Origin: Alkalihalobacillus trypoxylicola
Lineage (GTDB): Bacteria; Bacillota; Bacilli; Bacillales; Bacillaceae_D
Assembly: GCF_001590785.1 (NCBI RefSeq)
Contig: NZ_LTAO01000023.1
Location: forward strand, 390,100 to 454,099
DNA length: 64,000 nt
Direction: 5' to 3'
Part shown: positions 27,344-42,089 of the stretch, one piece after another
Layout of the letters: each line of letters starts with the position of its first letter
How positions within the stretch are numbered: the first letter of the stretch is position 1
Translations under genes and position numbers: made by a program
Notes under the pieces: model-generated
The model's input: only the letters and a program-made list of their open reading frames with translations
Databases searched by the model: none
Told to the model about the DNA's origin: nothing

Positions 27344-28195
27344 GTGAGGTATATTAAAGCCTTTAATAATAACGTGGCTTTAGTTATAGATCTCTCTGGA
27401 CTTGAATGGGTGGTGATGGGAAAAGGCGTAGGCTATCAAAAGAATCAAGGTGACCAGATTGATGAAAATGACATCGATCGCAAGTTTGTAGCAGAGCCTT
27501 CAATAGCTCGAAGACCGTTAATGGAGGTCTTAGATAGTATAGACCCTGATGTTTTAGATGTCTCCGTACAAGTGGTTAAAAATGCTGAATTATCAATCGG
27601 CAGTACATTTGAGAATAATATTTATTTAACCATGGCTGATCATCTTAATTTCGCTATTAAACGAGCGAATGAACAACTTGATTATATTTCTACAAACCGT
27701 TGGGAAGTAAAGAATCTTTATCCAAAAGAATATAAAGCGGCTAAAGAGGCAATTACCCTTGTTTTTGATACTCTAGATGTGCTGTTGCCCAAAAGTGAAG
27801 AAACTTTTTTGACTTACCATTTTGTGAATGGCCAGCAGGCGAAAAAGACCAAGATTGAAGAAACACTAAAAATGACAGAGGTCATTAACCGCATTATTGA
27901 AATTATTCAATATCATTATCAAATGAAGTTAGATGAAGAATCTTTAAATTATATTCGTTTTATTTCTCATTTACGTCATTTCTTCATCCGGCAATTTCAA
28001 GCAAATCAGATAGATGACCAAGAAGTGGATGCAACGATTTTGGATATTGCACAAAAAAAGTATCCGCGCTCTTATGAAGCCGTCGATAAAATTGCGAAAT
28101 TTCTTGAACAAAAGTACGGTTGGATATTAACGCCAAATGAGAAACTATATCTTGCTCTTCATATTTGGCGTTTAACTAATCAAAACAAAAGTTAA
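27344..28195 (+). CDS. BglG/LicT-family transcription antiterminator
   Basis: A 283-residue protein: CAT RNA-binding domain (VRYIKAFNNNVALVI ... MGKGVGYQ, about 1-55), then two PTS regulatory domains with their conserved His residues (ADHLNFAIKR in PRD1; YHFVNGQ and FISHLRHF regions in PRD2). It binds RAT RNA when PRDs are suitably phosphorylated, allowing read-through. GTG 27344 after GGGGGAAG begins with the family N terminus; the ORF start at 27275 lies inside the leader hairpin. It is followed by a second RAT/terminator and the EII gene. Confidence 0.93.
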   Translation: MRYIKAFNNNVALVIDLSGLEWVVMGKGVGYQKNQGDQIDENDIDRKFVAEPSIARRPLMEVLDSIDPDVLDVSVQVVKNAELSIGSTFENNIYLTMADHLNFAIKRANEQLDYISTNRWEVKNLYPKEYKAAKEAITLVFDTLDVLLPKSEETFLTYHFVNGQQAKKTKIEETLKMTEVINRIIEIIQYHYQMKLDEESLNYIRFISHLRHFFIRQFQANQIDDQEVDATILDIAQKKYPRSYEAVDKIAKFLEQKYGWILTPNEKLYLALHIWRLTNQNKS

Positions 28196-28211
28196 TACAT
28201 GGATTCATTGT

Positions 28212-28292
28212 GGATTGTTACTGATTTTATAATCAGGCATTACCCAAGCAAAAAGGAGCATACAAGCTCTGTTTGTTTGGGTATTTTTTTTT
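28212..28292 (+). promoter_or_regulatory. RAT site overlapping a terminator, upstream of the EII gene
   Basis: RAT: GGATTG-TTA-CTGATT-TTAT-AATCAG-GCATTACC (28212-28244). Its last bases TACC are also the first bases of the terminator arm TACCCAA, which pairs with TTGGGTA before eight T (to 28292). The two structures are mutually exclusive, as in classic LicT control. Confidence 0.92.
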
Positions 28293-28312
28293 CAAAAGAG
28301 AGGAGAGTTTCG

Positions 28313-30223
28313 ATGAAAGCTCATAAAGATTTAGCCAAACAAATTGTTGAACGACTTGGCGGTAAAAATAATGTAGACCAAGCTTGGCACTGCGTCACTC
28401 GCTTACGATTCATTCTAAATGATAAAGACAAAGTAAACATGGAAGAAATTAAAAATTTACAGGGTGTTATGGGTGCTCAGTTCTCAGGTGACCAATTCCA
28501 GATCATTATTGGTAATAAAGTAGCTGATGTATTCCTAGAGGTAGAGCCTCTTGTTGAAACGAGTGGTAATAATGAATCAACAGGTGAGAAAAAAGGTCCT
28601 GTATCTAGCGTTTTTGATTTTATTTCCGGTGTGTTTACGCCATTAATTCCAGCTCTTGCTGGAGCAGGTTTATTGAAAGGTTTTTTAGCTTTATTTGTAA
28701 CCGTAGGTTGGTTAGATAATACTGGTGAAGTCTATCAAGTTTTCAATATGATTGGAGATGGACTGTTCTACTTCTTACCATTCTTCCTTGCCGTTTCAAC
28801 GGCTCGTAAAATAAAAACAAATGAGTATGTAGCCCTTGCTCTTGCCGCGCCATTATTATACCCAACGATGGTAAACGCGGTTGCAGGCGGAGAAATTACG
28901 CATTTTACACTTTTTGCAGGCGTTTCAATACCAGTTATTAACTATTCATCTTCTGTTATACCGATCATTATAGGTGTTATTTTACTCAAGTACGTGAGTA
29001 ATTTTATCAAGTCTTGGATGCCAGGACCTGTTACTCTTATGTTTACACCATTACTTTCGTTAGTCATCACAGCTCCGATTACACTGTGGCTCATTGGACC
29101 AGCAGGAACGTTTGTTGGTAATGGAATTGCAGACGGCTTAATTTGGTTATTTGATGTAGCTGGACCTGTTGCAGGATTTTTAATTGCTGGATTTATGGCT
29201 CTTTTAATTATGACAGGTATGCATTATGCCCTTGTTCCAATAGCTTTACAAAACTTTGCAACTTTTGGATTTGATCCGATTGTAACTCCTATGATGCTTA
29301 TTAATAACATAGCACAGTCTGGTGCTGCATTAGGTGTTGCTGTTAAAACGAAAAACTCGAATATGAAGCAATTAGGATTTTCATCTAGTTTATCCGCTTT
29401 ATGTGGAATCACCGAGCCCGCTATGTATGGGGTTAATATGAAATTAAAAAGACCACTATACTATGCAATGATTGTCTCAGGTATTCTAGGTGCCGTTGGT
29501 GCAGGTCTTGGTCTGAAGAAATTCGTAATGGGTGGTCTACCAGGTATATTCGTCATCCCAACCTTTGCGAATCCTTCTGGTGAAGCTTTTAACTTAATAC
29601 TTGTTTGTATTCTATTTGTTGCTGCTCTTGCTGGAGCGTTTCTACTAGTCGTTTTATTGGGCTTTAAAGACCTTCCTGCAGATGGAAATGAAGCGACTAA
29701 CAACAAGCAAACAGAATCTACTGAATCAAAAAATACTAATGCAACAACCACATCTACAGATAGCCAAAAAACAGATATTCTTTCACCAATGAAAGGACAG
29801 CTTGTACCATTAAAAGAAGTATCTGATCCTACCTTCTCTGGTGAAATTATGGGTAAAGGAATAGCAATAGAGCCTGATGAAGATCGTATTGTTGCACCAA
29901 TTAATGGAGAAGTAACGGTTTTACCAGATTCTAACCATGCCATTGGAATTAAAGGTGCTAACGGTGAAGAAGTGTTAATCCATATTGGAATTGATACGGT
30001 ATCACTTAAAGGCAAGCACTTTAAATCTCTCGTAAACGTATCTGAACAAATTAAAGTAGGCCAGCCATTAATTGAGTTCGATCGAAAAGCGATTCGTGAA
30101 GCAGGGATACAAACGGTAACGATGATTATTATTACAAATACAAATGAATATTTAGATGTTCTGAATATTACTGAATCTGGTCCTATCTTTGAGGGAGAGC
30201 ATTTATTAACGCTCATTAAATAA
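28313..30223 (+). CDS. PTS beta-glucoside transporter, EIIBCA
   Basis: A 636-residue fused permease. The EIIB domain at the N terminus has phospho-Cys in [10 protein letters not shown]; the EIIC membrane domain (about 105-455) has GMHYALVP and GITEPAMYG. A Thr/Ser-rich linker leads to the C-terminal EIIA (Crr-like) domain with phospho-His in EVLIHIGIDTV. It imports and phosphorylates aryl-beta-glucosides or cellobiose-like sugars. ATG 28313 follows AGAGGAGAG; the longer frame runs through the RAT terminator. The product is passed to the GH1 enzyme encoded next. Confidence 0.94.
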   Translation: MKAHKDLAKQIVERLGGKNNVDQAWHCVTRLRFILNDKDKVNMEEIKNLQGVMGAQFSGDQFQIIIGNKVADVFLEVEPLVETSGNNESTGEKKGPVSSVFDFISGVFTPLIPALAGAGLLKGFLALFVTVGWLDNTGEVYQVFNMIGDGLFYFLPFFLAVSTARKIKTNEYVALALAAPLLYPTMVNAVAGGEITHFTLFAGVSIPVINYSSSVIPIIIGVILLKYVSNFIKSWMPGPVTLMFTPLLSLVITAPITLWLIGPAGTFVGNGIADGLIWLFDVAGPVAGFLIAGFMALLIMTGMHYALVPIALQNFATFGFDPIVTPMMLINNIAQSGAALGVAVKTKNSNMKQLGFSSSLSALCGITEPAMYGVNMKLKRPLYYAMIVSGILGAVGAGLGLKKFVMGGLPGIFVIPTFANPSGEAFNLILVCILFVAALAGAFLLVVLLGFKDLPADGNEATNNKQTESTESKNTNATTTSTDSQKTDILSPMKGQLVPLKEVSDPTFSGEIMGKGIAIEPDEDRIVAPINGEVTVLPDSNHAIGIKGANGEEVLIHIGIDTVSLKGKHFKSLVNVSEQIKVGQPLIEFDRKAIREAGIQTVTMIIITNTNEYLDVLNITESGPIFEGEHLLTLIK

Positions 30224-30241
30224 ATTTTTCTAGCTTTAGTT

Positions 30242-30279
30242 AATAAATGAGGTGCGCTTCATTGCGCACCCTCATTTAA
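30242..30279 (+). promoter_or_regulatory. Intercistronic hairpin between EII and GH1 genes
   Basis: AAATGAG-GTGCGC-TTCATT-GCGCAC-CTCATTT forms a strong stem but is followed by A, not T. It is more likely an RNA stability or processing element that adjusts the ratio of permease to enzyme than a terminator. Confidence 0.65.
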
Positions 30280-31776
<1,497 letters not shown>

Positions 31777-31790
31777 GTATATATGAAGGA

Positions 31791-31821
31791 AGCTAGTGGG
31801 AAAAACCACTAGCTTTTTTTT
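31791..31821 (+). terminator. Terminator of bgl operon 1
   Basis: GCTAGTGG - GAAAAA - CCACTAGC followed by eight T. Confidence 0.95.
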
Positions 31822-31828
31822 GTACATT

Positions 31829-33171
31829 TCAACCTAACTTCTCCAAAAGCTTTTTTAATATCTGATCTTCATCGGAAAGGACATCTTCTCTGGTTCTTTC
31901 TATTAGAATATCTGGATATAATGCATCTATATGCTCAGGATATGTTTTGGGCATTATGAACTCTTTATGGGAGAGGTAGACCTGAGCGTGAGAATGAGGC
32001 AATTCGTACATTAATAAATCACCAAACTGACTATTCCCTCCTTGACCTGCGGGTGATCCCACTATCGTTACCTGCTTAAGATTACTTAAAATTTCTGCAA
32101 ATAGATAACCAGAACTAAACGTATGCGAGTTAATTAAAACGATGATATCACCGCCATAAAGAGAATCTACTTTCTTATTATTAATAATCATAACTGGACC
32201 GTCATTATGCTCATTCTCAATTTCTATAGAATAACCTCTTTGTAATTTTGCTAGTTCCGAGTATTTCACTTTTTGTTAAAAAAAGGATACTCTTCAATAT
32301 CGAGATATGTGATGAATTCATTAATAACTCGAGAATCTCCACCCCCATTATCCCTTAAATCTAGTATAATCCGTTCAATTGATTGATTATCAACTTCTTT
32401 AAAAAAAGATGCTAATTCGTTTCTATATTCATCATTCCATAAACACTGATTTAATTTAAAATATCCGTATCTTATATCATCGTGACTTAACAATTTCCAA
32501 TCAAACGATTTATTTTGTTTCATAACAAGATTCTGAAAAGTTTCAAATTCTATCAATTCAACTTCAATATCGAGAAATTCTCCTTCTCTTTCTACTCGCA
32601 CTGCAACTTTCCCATTTTTTAATACTTTTAAATAATCCAAGACAAATTCAAAATTAAGTAAATTACCAATCATCACTTGCTTCCAATATTGATTTTCTGC
32701 TGCAACAATTTTCTCCATATGATTAGTCAATTGTTCTAACTCAAGGTCACCTATATTAACAATAAGGTCACCTTTTTTTAGTTGATGATCGAAAGTATCA
32801 GAAACAACTAGACCTTCCTTTAACATTTCAATCTTAACAGGGAATATCTTTTCATCATGAATCTCTTTTGGTAGCAAATAGGTATGAGCATCACCTATAT
32901 TCTGTATAAATGACATTAGTTCTATCATAAATTCGTCTTTTGTTCTAGGTTCTTTTATGCTATCCTGCAAATCTTTTACTAACCTATTCCACTCGGAATC
33001 TCCAATATTTCGTTTAGGATCTGGATGAACCTCAATAAGAATATTAATTAATTCTTGCAAATCCTCCTTCTTATCATTTACAGATAAATATTCTACAGAT
33101 TGTCCCTCATCACGACAGCCTATTAATGAGAAAATAAAAATGCAAAAAAATGCCAATTCTTTTTTTCTCAC
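31829..33171 (-). pseudogene. S41 (C-terminal processing) peptidase lipoprotein split by a -1 frameshift
   Basis: Two frames together make one S41 protein. The first (33171-32266, GTG start, RBS AAAGGAAG) encodes a lipoprotein signal with FSLIGC, the N-terminal helper region, a PDZ-like part, and IILDLRDNGGGDSRVINEF. The second (ending 31829) encodes INSHTFSSGYLFAEIL with the catalytic serine, and GSPAGQGGNSQFGD. At the junction near 32270 the minus strand reads AAC AAA AAG TGA, where one extra A, or a -1 slip on AAA AAG, joins the frames as NKKVKYSEL. Either a one-base deletion inactivated the gene or it is expressed by frameshifting. Full-length homologues would be about 445 residues. The substrate is unknown. 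Confidence 0.82.
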
Positions 33172-33536
33172 GAAACTCTACTTCCTTTCTTATAGAATTT
33201 AATATTTCAGGAGAAACGTCCCAAAAAGAGTTCTCAATATGCACATCATTATTAATACCTAATATGGTAATATCACTAAATATCGCTTTAAACTGGACTT
33301 TTAAGTGATTCAACTAGTCTTTCTAAAAATAGATTAATTATTTCTATTGAGCTTTTTATATATTTATACCTAAGTCCTTTGATTCACTCTTTTTAATTTT
33401 AAAAAATGACACGAAAACTTCTCATAAGGTTATAGATTGATTAAATCTTTAAAATTGATCTAAAATTATATACAGTTATTTATTGGTACTTTTTAGGTAA
33501 TTATAACATTTTTTATAAAATAACAAATTCTTATAA

Positions 33537-33770
33537 TGAAAACGGAACGATTAGGTTTTTGATTTCCACTTTAGGTAGATGCTTTCCCAAGGGCTTGTCT
33601 TCAGCTAACTCTGACTACGCAGAGCTTCGTCAGAGTGGATCTTCACACTGTCCTTTGGGAGTCACTACCTACCGTTTCAATCAAGAAGTTAATTCGCAAA
33701 CGTTTAAATCATATTTTATAAGAAACGTTCGGTTTTATTCGTTTATAGAGCAATGATGAAATTCACTCAA
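33537..33770 (+). repeat. Dispersed repeat family A, copy 3
   Basis: Core TTTCCACTTTAGGTAGATGC to CACTACCTACCGTTTCAAT, with a small internal deletion (TTCACACTGTCC where other copies have TTCAGACTGCGCTCTTCC). The downstream tail TTTATAGAGCAATGATG and AAATTCACTC matches the tail of copy 2. It lies in the AT-rich gap 33172-33825, which otherwise holds only unconvincing short frames. Confidence 0.82.
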
Positions 33771-33825
33771 TTACCAAAAAACAAGTCTTATTTTAATTTT
33801 TTAGAACTGTAAGGAGGATTTTAAA

Positions 33826-34773
33826 ATGAATCATAATGAGCAACCTTCTAAGCTTAAAGTTATTTCATTTGATAAAGAGCAAAATAAAATGGTTGAACTT
33901 GAACAAAAACTAGAAACGTTTGCAGATATTGGTGGACTAGAAGAGGTAAAGAAAAAAGTTAAACTAGATTTTATCCTACCGATTCAATCACCGGAAGTTT
34001 TTAAAGCCTATGGAAAGGAGTTAAGTGGAGGGTTACTTTTTTATGGTCCTCCTGGGTGTGGAAAAACTTTTTTGGCTCGGGCGATTGCCGGCGAAATTCA
34101 TGCACATTTCCTACATTTAGATTTACCTTCCATTCTATCAAAATGGTCCGGTGAAGCAGAACAAAATTTACATGAATTCTTTGAGGATGCCAGAAGAAAA
34201 ACTCCTTGTGTATTATTTATAGATGAGCTAGATGCGGTTGGTGGTAATCGACAAGCGATGAACAGTCATCACGAGCGAACTCTTGTTAATCAATTATTAA
34301 TGGAACTAGACGGAACCAAATCTAATAACGAAGGGATGTATGTAATCGGAGCTACAAATACTCCTTGGTATCTAGATCCTGCCTTAAGAAGGCCTGGTCG
34401 TTTTAACTCTCTCATCTTCCTGCCTCCACCAAACCTAGATGGACGAAAAGAAATATTATCTATAAAAACTGATGGCAAACCACAGGAAGACCTTCAATTA
34501 GATTTAATTGCTAAATATACAGAGCACTTTTCAGGTGCAGACTTAGAATATGTCATAAAAGATGCGATAGATTTAGCGATAGCAAAAGCCTTTGAAACAG
34601 GTGAAATTCAACCATTAACTAATCAAGACCTGTTAACCTCAATGAAAAAGAGACAACCAACGACGCTCGATTGGTTTGCTACTGCAAAAAATTATGCCGT
34701 TTTCAGTGATGCCAACCATGAGTATCGCGATGTGTTAGATTATATATCCGTTCACAATCTACTAAAAGGATGA
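33826..34773 (+). CDS. Single-domain AAA+ ATPase (Cdc48/FtsH-like)
   Basis: A 315-residue classical AAA protein without a substantial N-domain. Walker A GPPGCGKT, Walker B VLFIDELDA, sensor-1 GATNTPW, arginine-finger region ALRRPGRF and a C-terminal lid with HFSGADLEYVIKDA are all intact. The pore-loop residues after SKWSGE are also of the classical AAA type. It starts after AAGGAGG and ends 5 bp before a membrane TPR protein gene. No protease or other effector domain is fused, so it probably remodels or extracts substrates, with the TPR protein as a likely partner or adaptor. Confidence 0.9.
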   Translation: MNHNEQPSKLKVISFDKEQNKMVELEQKLETFADIGGLEEVKKKVKLDFILPIQSPEVFKAYGKELSGGLLFYGPPGCGKTFLARAIAGEIHAHFLHLDLPSILSKWSGEAEQNLHEFFEDARRKTPCVLFIDELDAVGGNRQAMNSHHERTLVNQLLMELDGTKSNNEGMYVIGATNTPWYLDPALRRPGRFNSLIFLPPPNLDGRKEILSIKTDGKPQEDLQLDLIAKYTEHFSGADLEYVIKDAIDLAIAKAFETGEIQPLTNQDLLTSMKKRQPTTLDWFATAKNYAVFSDANHEYRDVLDYISVHNLLKG

Positions 34774-34778
34774 GTTAA

Positions 34779-36665
34779 ATGTCTTCTGATTACAGTTATT
34801 CGTATCGAGGTAAAGTGAATCTAATAAAGTTATATCATTCAAGAGGGGAAAGTGATAGAGCAAAAGCCGAAGCAGAAGAAGTGATTCGTGACACCCCAGA
34901 AAGTCCAATTGGATATGCTTTGATGACCTTTCACTATCAACACTTAAATCAAGAAGAGGAGATATTCTATTGGTTACATGAGTCATTAAGGGTAGGACCA
35001 GAAAGTGATATTTCAATTGGGCTAGCTCTTAAAATTTATAGACTTTATCAATATAATGTTCAAGCTAGAAAAGAATTACTAGATATTGCATTACGATTAT
35101 ATCCGAATGAGCATGATTTTCACATAGAAGCCGCTTATCTATATATCTTTTTACTAGATTTTAAAAAGGCTGATATGCATTTTGAAGAAGCTATAAAACT
35201 CCAACCTCACAATGCTGAGTATTTAGGGTTTTACACAGTCTTTTTGCATTACCATCTAAAGGACAAACAAAAAGCTAGGACTTATGAACAGTTAGCTTTT
35301 CAAGCAGATCCAAATCACAATTTACTTAGATTTGCCGAATTAGCCTATGAAGAAAACAAATTTAATAAAGCTAGATTGTTTGTTGAAAATGCGATGGAGA
35401 TAAATCCTGAGGACGAGAACGTTCGGTATTCTTATGAAAAAATTTACCCTACTATAAATCGCTTTGTTCGGTTTAAACATCGGTTAAACCGTTTCCTAAT
35501 TCCAGTTGTTAGGATACCTAGTAGCTGGATATTTAAGCTCTCAAAAGGAAAGTGGAATATTCCTATGATTGTCTTGCTTATAGAGATTATTAGCATGTAT
35601 CTCATCTTCAAAAATCATTTTTTAGTTATTTTCGGATTATTTTTGTTACTATCTATAGCCAGTATGACTATTTCACAAAAAGTTTTAAAGAAGGCTGGCT
35701 TCTCTAAGCATGATAAAAGGGATATGGAATCTAAAACAGATCTTGAGAGAAGATCAAAGTTTAGAGAAATTGAACGGACTTTATCTAATAAGGAAAGTGA
35801 CAATCGAGATAAAAGTGAGCTAGTCAAAAAAGAAAAACCAAAATCTTTAACTCCTGAAGAGCTTGAAGCTCAACTAGCAGAAATTTGGAATTCAGACAAT
35901 CTTAACGATATTAAAGAAAGTACTCAGCAAAAATTAAAAGATATAGCACCTGATACATCCGTTGATACCTTCGAAGTTACTAACTTGAGTGAAGAGGATA
36001 CAAGTAGTAAGGAAATAGGAGAGATTACTAACTCGCCTGACTCAGATTCAAAAGTTTTCTCAAGCAATGAAGAAGCAGTTATTTCAGTTGAAAAAAATGA
36101 AACTCAACAAAAGTCAAACTCTACCATAATGGAATACCCTAAAGAGTCTAGCAACTGGCCTGTCTATTTATTAATGATTGGTATAAGTCTAGCATTAATC
36201 GCTCGTTTTGTACCGACATTCACTGAACAAATTAATCGACCCCAACCCGTTTCATCTGAATTAGTAGAATCTATTCAAGAAAGTAGAGAGCAGATTAATC
36301 AAGAAGAGCAGCTTTCCACAATGGAAGCACATTCAGAAACGATCGAGCAATTTATGGCTGCTTTAGAAGCTAGTGACTTAGAGCGAGCTCTACAATATGT
36401 AACAGCAGAATACCAAGATGTTATTTTAGCGAAGAGTGAACATCCACTTTTAGAGAGACTAGCCGATTCTCAAATAAGTGTCATTAGCCAACAAGAAATG
36501 GGTCTTCCCATTTTTAACTTCTTATTAGTAAATGATACGGAGAATGTAAACATCATCCTTGAGGTGTTTAACGGAAAAATCATGAACATGCATGCTGAGG
36601 AATGGAGTGAGACAGAGGAAGAATTATCAGAATACCAAGATCGTTTAGAGCAAATCCAAGATTAG
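34779..36665 (+). CDS. Membrane TPR-repeat protein, partner of AAA ATPase
   Basis: A 628-residue protein in three parts. The N-terminal cytosolic region (about 1-240) has about six tetratricopeptide repeats (e.g. HFEEAIKLQPHNAEYLGFYTV, ENAMEINPEDENVRYSYE). Two close membrane helices follow (about 262-302), then a highly charged cytosolic linker rich in Lys/Glu/Ser (about 305-455). A third helix (WPVYLLMIGISLALIARFVPTF, about 460-481) leads to an outside C-terminal domain (EQFMAALEASDLERALQYVT ... IMNMHAEEW) resembling small NTF2-like or SnoaL-type domains. It is translated from AAAGGATG just after the ATPase gene. TPRs recruiting the AAA protein to the membrane is a reasonable inference; the function is unknown. 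Confidence 0.75.
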   Translation: MSSDYSYSYRGKVNLIKLYHSRGESDRAKAEAEEVIRDTPESPIGYALMTFHYQHLNQEEEIFYWLHESLRVGPESDISIGLALKIYRLYQYNVQARKELLDIALRLYPNEHDFHIEAAYLYIFLLDFKKADMHFEEAIKLQPHNAEYLGFYTVFLHYHLKDKQKARTYEQLAFQADPNHNLLRFAELAYEENKFNKARLFVENAMEINPEDENVRYSYEKIYPTINRFVRFKHRLNRFLIPVVRIPSSWIFKLSKGKWNIPMIVLLIEIISMYLIFKNHFLVIFGLFLLLSIASMTISQKVLKKAGFSKHDKRDMESKTDLERRSKFREIERTLSNKESDNRDKSELVKKEKPKSLTPEELEAQLAEIWNSDNLNDIKESTQQKLKDIAPDTSVDTFEVTNLSEEDTSSKEIGEITNSPDSDSKVFSSNEEAVISVEKNETQQKSNSTIMEYPKESSNWPVYLLMIGISLALIARFVPTFTEQINRPQPVSSELVESIQESREQINQEEQLSTMEAHSETIEQFMAALEASDLERALQYVTAEYQDVILAKSEHPLLERLADSQISVISQQEMGLPIFNFLLVNDTENVNIILEVFNGKIMNMHAEEWSETEEELSEYQDRLEQIQD

Positions 36666-36677
36666 GAGCCTTATACT

Positions 36678-37202
36678 ATGTCAAAAGATAACTTTTTCGT
36701 TCATACTGACCCGAGCTTCAAAGAGCCTGATATTAGTCGCTGGGTATGGTGCTTAGAAGATATACGCAACGAGCTAATCAAACAAATAAGCCCTTTAAAT
36801 CAACATCAACTCGATCAACCTATGGAACAAGAAAGTACAATTGGCTCTTTGTTATATCATATAGCCTTAGTTGAAGCAGATTGGCTATTTGTTGAGGTTC
36901 TGGAGCAAGAAAATTTTGATTCTGACCTATTAGAGCTCTTTCCATACCCTTTTCACGGCGAGGATAAAAAGCTTTCCATGGTAACGGGTGACTCGATTGA
37001 ATTTCATTTATTAAGACTTCGAAAAGTGAGAGAAAGGTTGCATATAGTCTTTCAACAAATGTCACTAGCTGAATATCGCCGCCCACGGACATTCGACACA
37101 TACAACGTTACACCTGAATGGGTGATTTATCACCTAATCGAACATGAAGCCAATCACCGAGGTCAGATTTTTTCAATGATTCGCCAGATAAAAAATTCTT
37201 AA
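36678..37202 (+). CDS. DinB-like (bacillithiol-transferase type) protein
   Basis: A 174-residue four-helix-bundle protein of the DinB/YfiT superfamily. The putative metal-binding histidines are in SLLYHIALVEADWL and in VIYHLIEHEANHRGQI, the standard H...HxxxH pattern. Many members are metal-dependent thiol S-transferases acting in detoxification, but substrate assignment is not possible here. It follows the TPR gene by 12 bp and probably forms one operon with it and the AAA ATPase. Confidence 0.85.
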   Translation: MSKDNFFVHTDPSFKEPDISRWVWCLEDIRNELIKQISPLNQHQLDQPMEQESTIGSLLYHIALVEADWLFVEVLEQENFDSDLLELFPYPFHGEDKKLSMVTGDSIEFHLLRLRKVRERLHIVFQQMSLAEYRRPRTFDTYNVTPEWVIYHLIEHEANHRGQIFSMIRQIKNS

Positions 37203-37261
37203 TTATATAGCATTTTGCTGCGAAAAAATCTGATTTAAAACATCACTTTAGAGAAATTCGA

Positions 37262-37545
37262 AAAAATGTGTAATGGATGCAAACATCAATAATGAACTAT
37301 GATCCCTCCTTTTTTGGAAAAAGGAGGTTTTTTTGAACGGATAGATTCCCTATGAAAGACGTAAGCTAGCGGACACAAGACACGGAGACTCCAGTGAGAA
37401 GTAGTGGCCATGCCGAAATCCACTTTTTTAAAAAATGTTAGTTCGGCGCCACCCCACCGGACGCGAAGTGTATTGGGTAAGCGAACAGGCGGGGACCTAG
37501 AATAGTATAATTATTTATTAGTGAGTTTTGTCCCGGCCTCATTTG
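37262..37545 (+). repeat. Dispersed repeat family B, copy 4
   Basis: TGTAATGGATGCAAACATC, a CCCTCC..GGAGG hairpin followed by six T, TTGAACGGATAGATTCCC, AAGACGTAAGCTAGCGGAC, ACGGAGACTCCAGTG, AGTAGTGGCCATGCCGAA, an insertion absent from copy 3, then CGCGAAGTGTATTGGG and TTTTGTCCCGGCC. It fills the gap between the DinB gene and the second bgl operon. Confidence 0.82.
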
Positions 37546-37602
37546 CCCTTAAATATCGTTTTGAGACCTTTGATTTGACGATGCCATTCTCTATAACCTA
37601 AA

Positions 37603-37642
37603 AACCCCACGAGCTAGATTTTCTCTAACTAGTGGGGCAAAA
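37603..37642 (-). terminator. Terminator of bgl operon 2
   Basis: Minus strand GCCCCACTAGTTAG - AGAAAAT - CTAGCTCGTGGGG followed by five T. Confidence 0.88.
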
Positions 37643-37665
37643 TACTTTTGTTTTTCATATTACTT

Positions 37666-41094
<3,429 letters not shown>

Positions 41095-41103
<9 letters not shown>

Positions 41104-41961
41104 GTTATGAGATCTTATTTGATTTTCCCTATTTGTTAAACGATTAATATGAAGAATAAAATATAATTGCTCCTCGGTAGTCATGGAAACATTCATCTTT
41201 GATTGAAAATAGGCATCTATTTTTAATATACACTGATAAGTATCTGTATATTTAGCTTTTACTTGCTTAAACAATTGATTATCATCTGAATCATATCGTA
41301 CTTGCCCATTAATTCTTTCTAGAAAAAATCTTAAATGAGTCACAAATCGGCTATAATTAATGGAATCTTCTTCTATCTCCATTTTAAAATGGAATTTAAT
41401 AATATTTAGGATATCTAAAATAACGGCATTTTCCCTATTACCTTTTATATCGATATCTGATTCTACATTTTGACCATTAACAAAGTGTAGGGCGATAAAG
41501 CTTGCCTCATGCTCTGTTAACTTAATCTTTTCATAATAATAAATGGTTTCGAGTGCATGAAGAGCAACCTTGTATTCTTGAGGATAAAACTTTTTGATTT
41601 CCCATAAAAACGCATTTCGTATATGCTCCCCTTGTTTGTGGCGGAAGAGAGCATAATTAATATGGTCCGTTAAACCAATATAGATACTATCATTAAATGT
41701 TGTATTTAATTGTTTTTCAGCTTCTTTAATAATAATATTTGTTAGCTCAAAATGCTTTATCGGAATTTCATGAACTAAATTAACAAAGCTATCAACTAAT
41801 TCTTTCGTCTCTAAGGTAAATATCTTCTCCACTTTCTCCTCGGTAACCTCATCCCCCTCTTTCTTTCCAAAGCCAATTCCTTTGCCTAACAAAATCTTTT
41901 CAACTGATTTTTCATCGTGAGCCAAAATAATGTTATTATTATAAATTTTCTTTATACGCAC
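41095..41961 (-). CDS. BglG/LicT-family antiterminator (second copy)
   Basis: A 288-residue protein with CAT domain (VRIKKIYNNNIILAH ... LLGKGIGFGKKEGD) and two PRDs (LTDHINYALFRHKQG; LHFVNGQN; YSRFVTHLRFFLERI; LHINRL). GTG 41961 after GGAGGGAGC gives the family N terminus. First gene of operon 2, preceded by its own RAT. Since all four RATs are similar, cross-talk between the two antiterminators is possible. Confidence 0.93.
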
Positions 41962-41984
41962 GATGCTCCCTCCTAAAAATAAAA

Positions 41985-42067
41985 AAACACCCAAATAACC
42001 AAATAAGTATAAAGTACACTTATTTAACGGTTATTTAGGTGTTGCCTGCCCAATGCAGTTACAATCC
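41985..42067 (-). promoter_or_regulatory. RAT site overlapping a terminator, bgl operon 2 leader
   Basis: Minus strand GGATTGTAACTGC..GGGCAGGCAACACC (42067-42038), overlapping the arm ACACCTAAATAACC. That arm pairs with GGTTATTTGGGTGT and is followed by seven T. The inner stem AAATAAGT/ACTTATTT makes it a very stable terminator. Confidence 0.93.
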
Positions 42068-42089
42068 CAAAATATTATTATTTGATGAT

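Noticed and set aside
29461-30216. 251-codon minus-strand frame opposite the PTS gene
   Set aside because: Antisense to the clearly coding EIIBCA; no start signal and no recognisable product.
33110-33313. Minus-strand frame upstream of and overlapping the S41 gene
   Set aside because: No ribosome site and no family; overlaps the lipoprotein signal sequence in another frame. Could be a remnant but not supported.
33559-33756. Frames inside family A repeats (also 62489-62698)
   Set aside because: They follow repeat sequence, differ among copies by indels and have no ribosome site; the repeats are judged non-coding.
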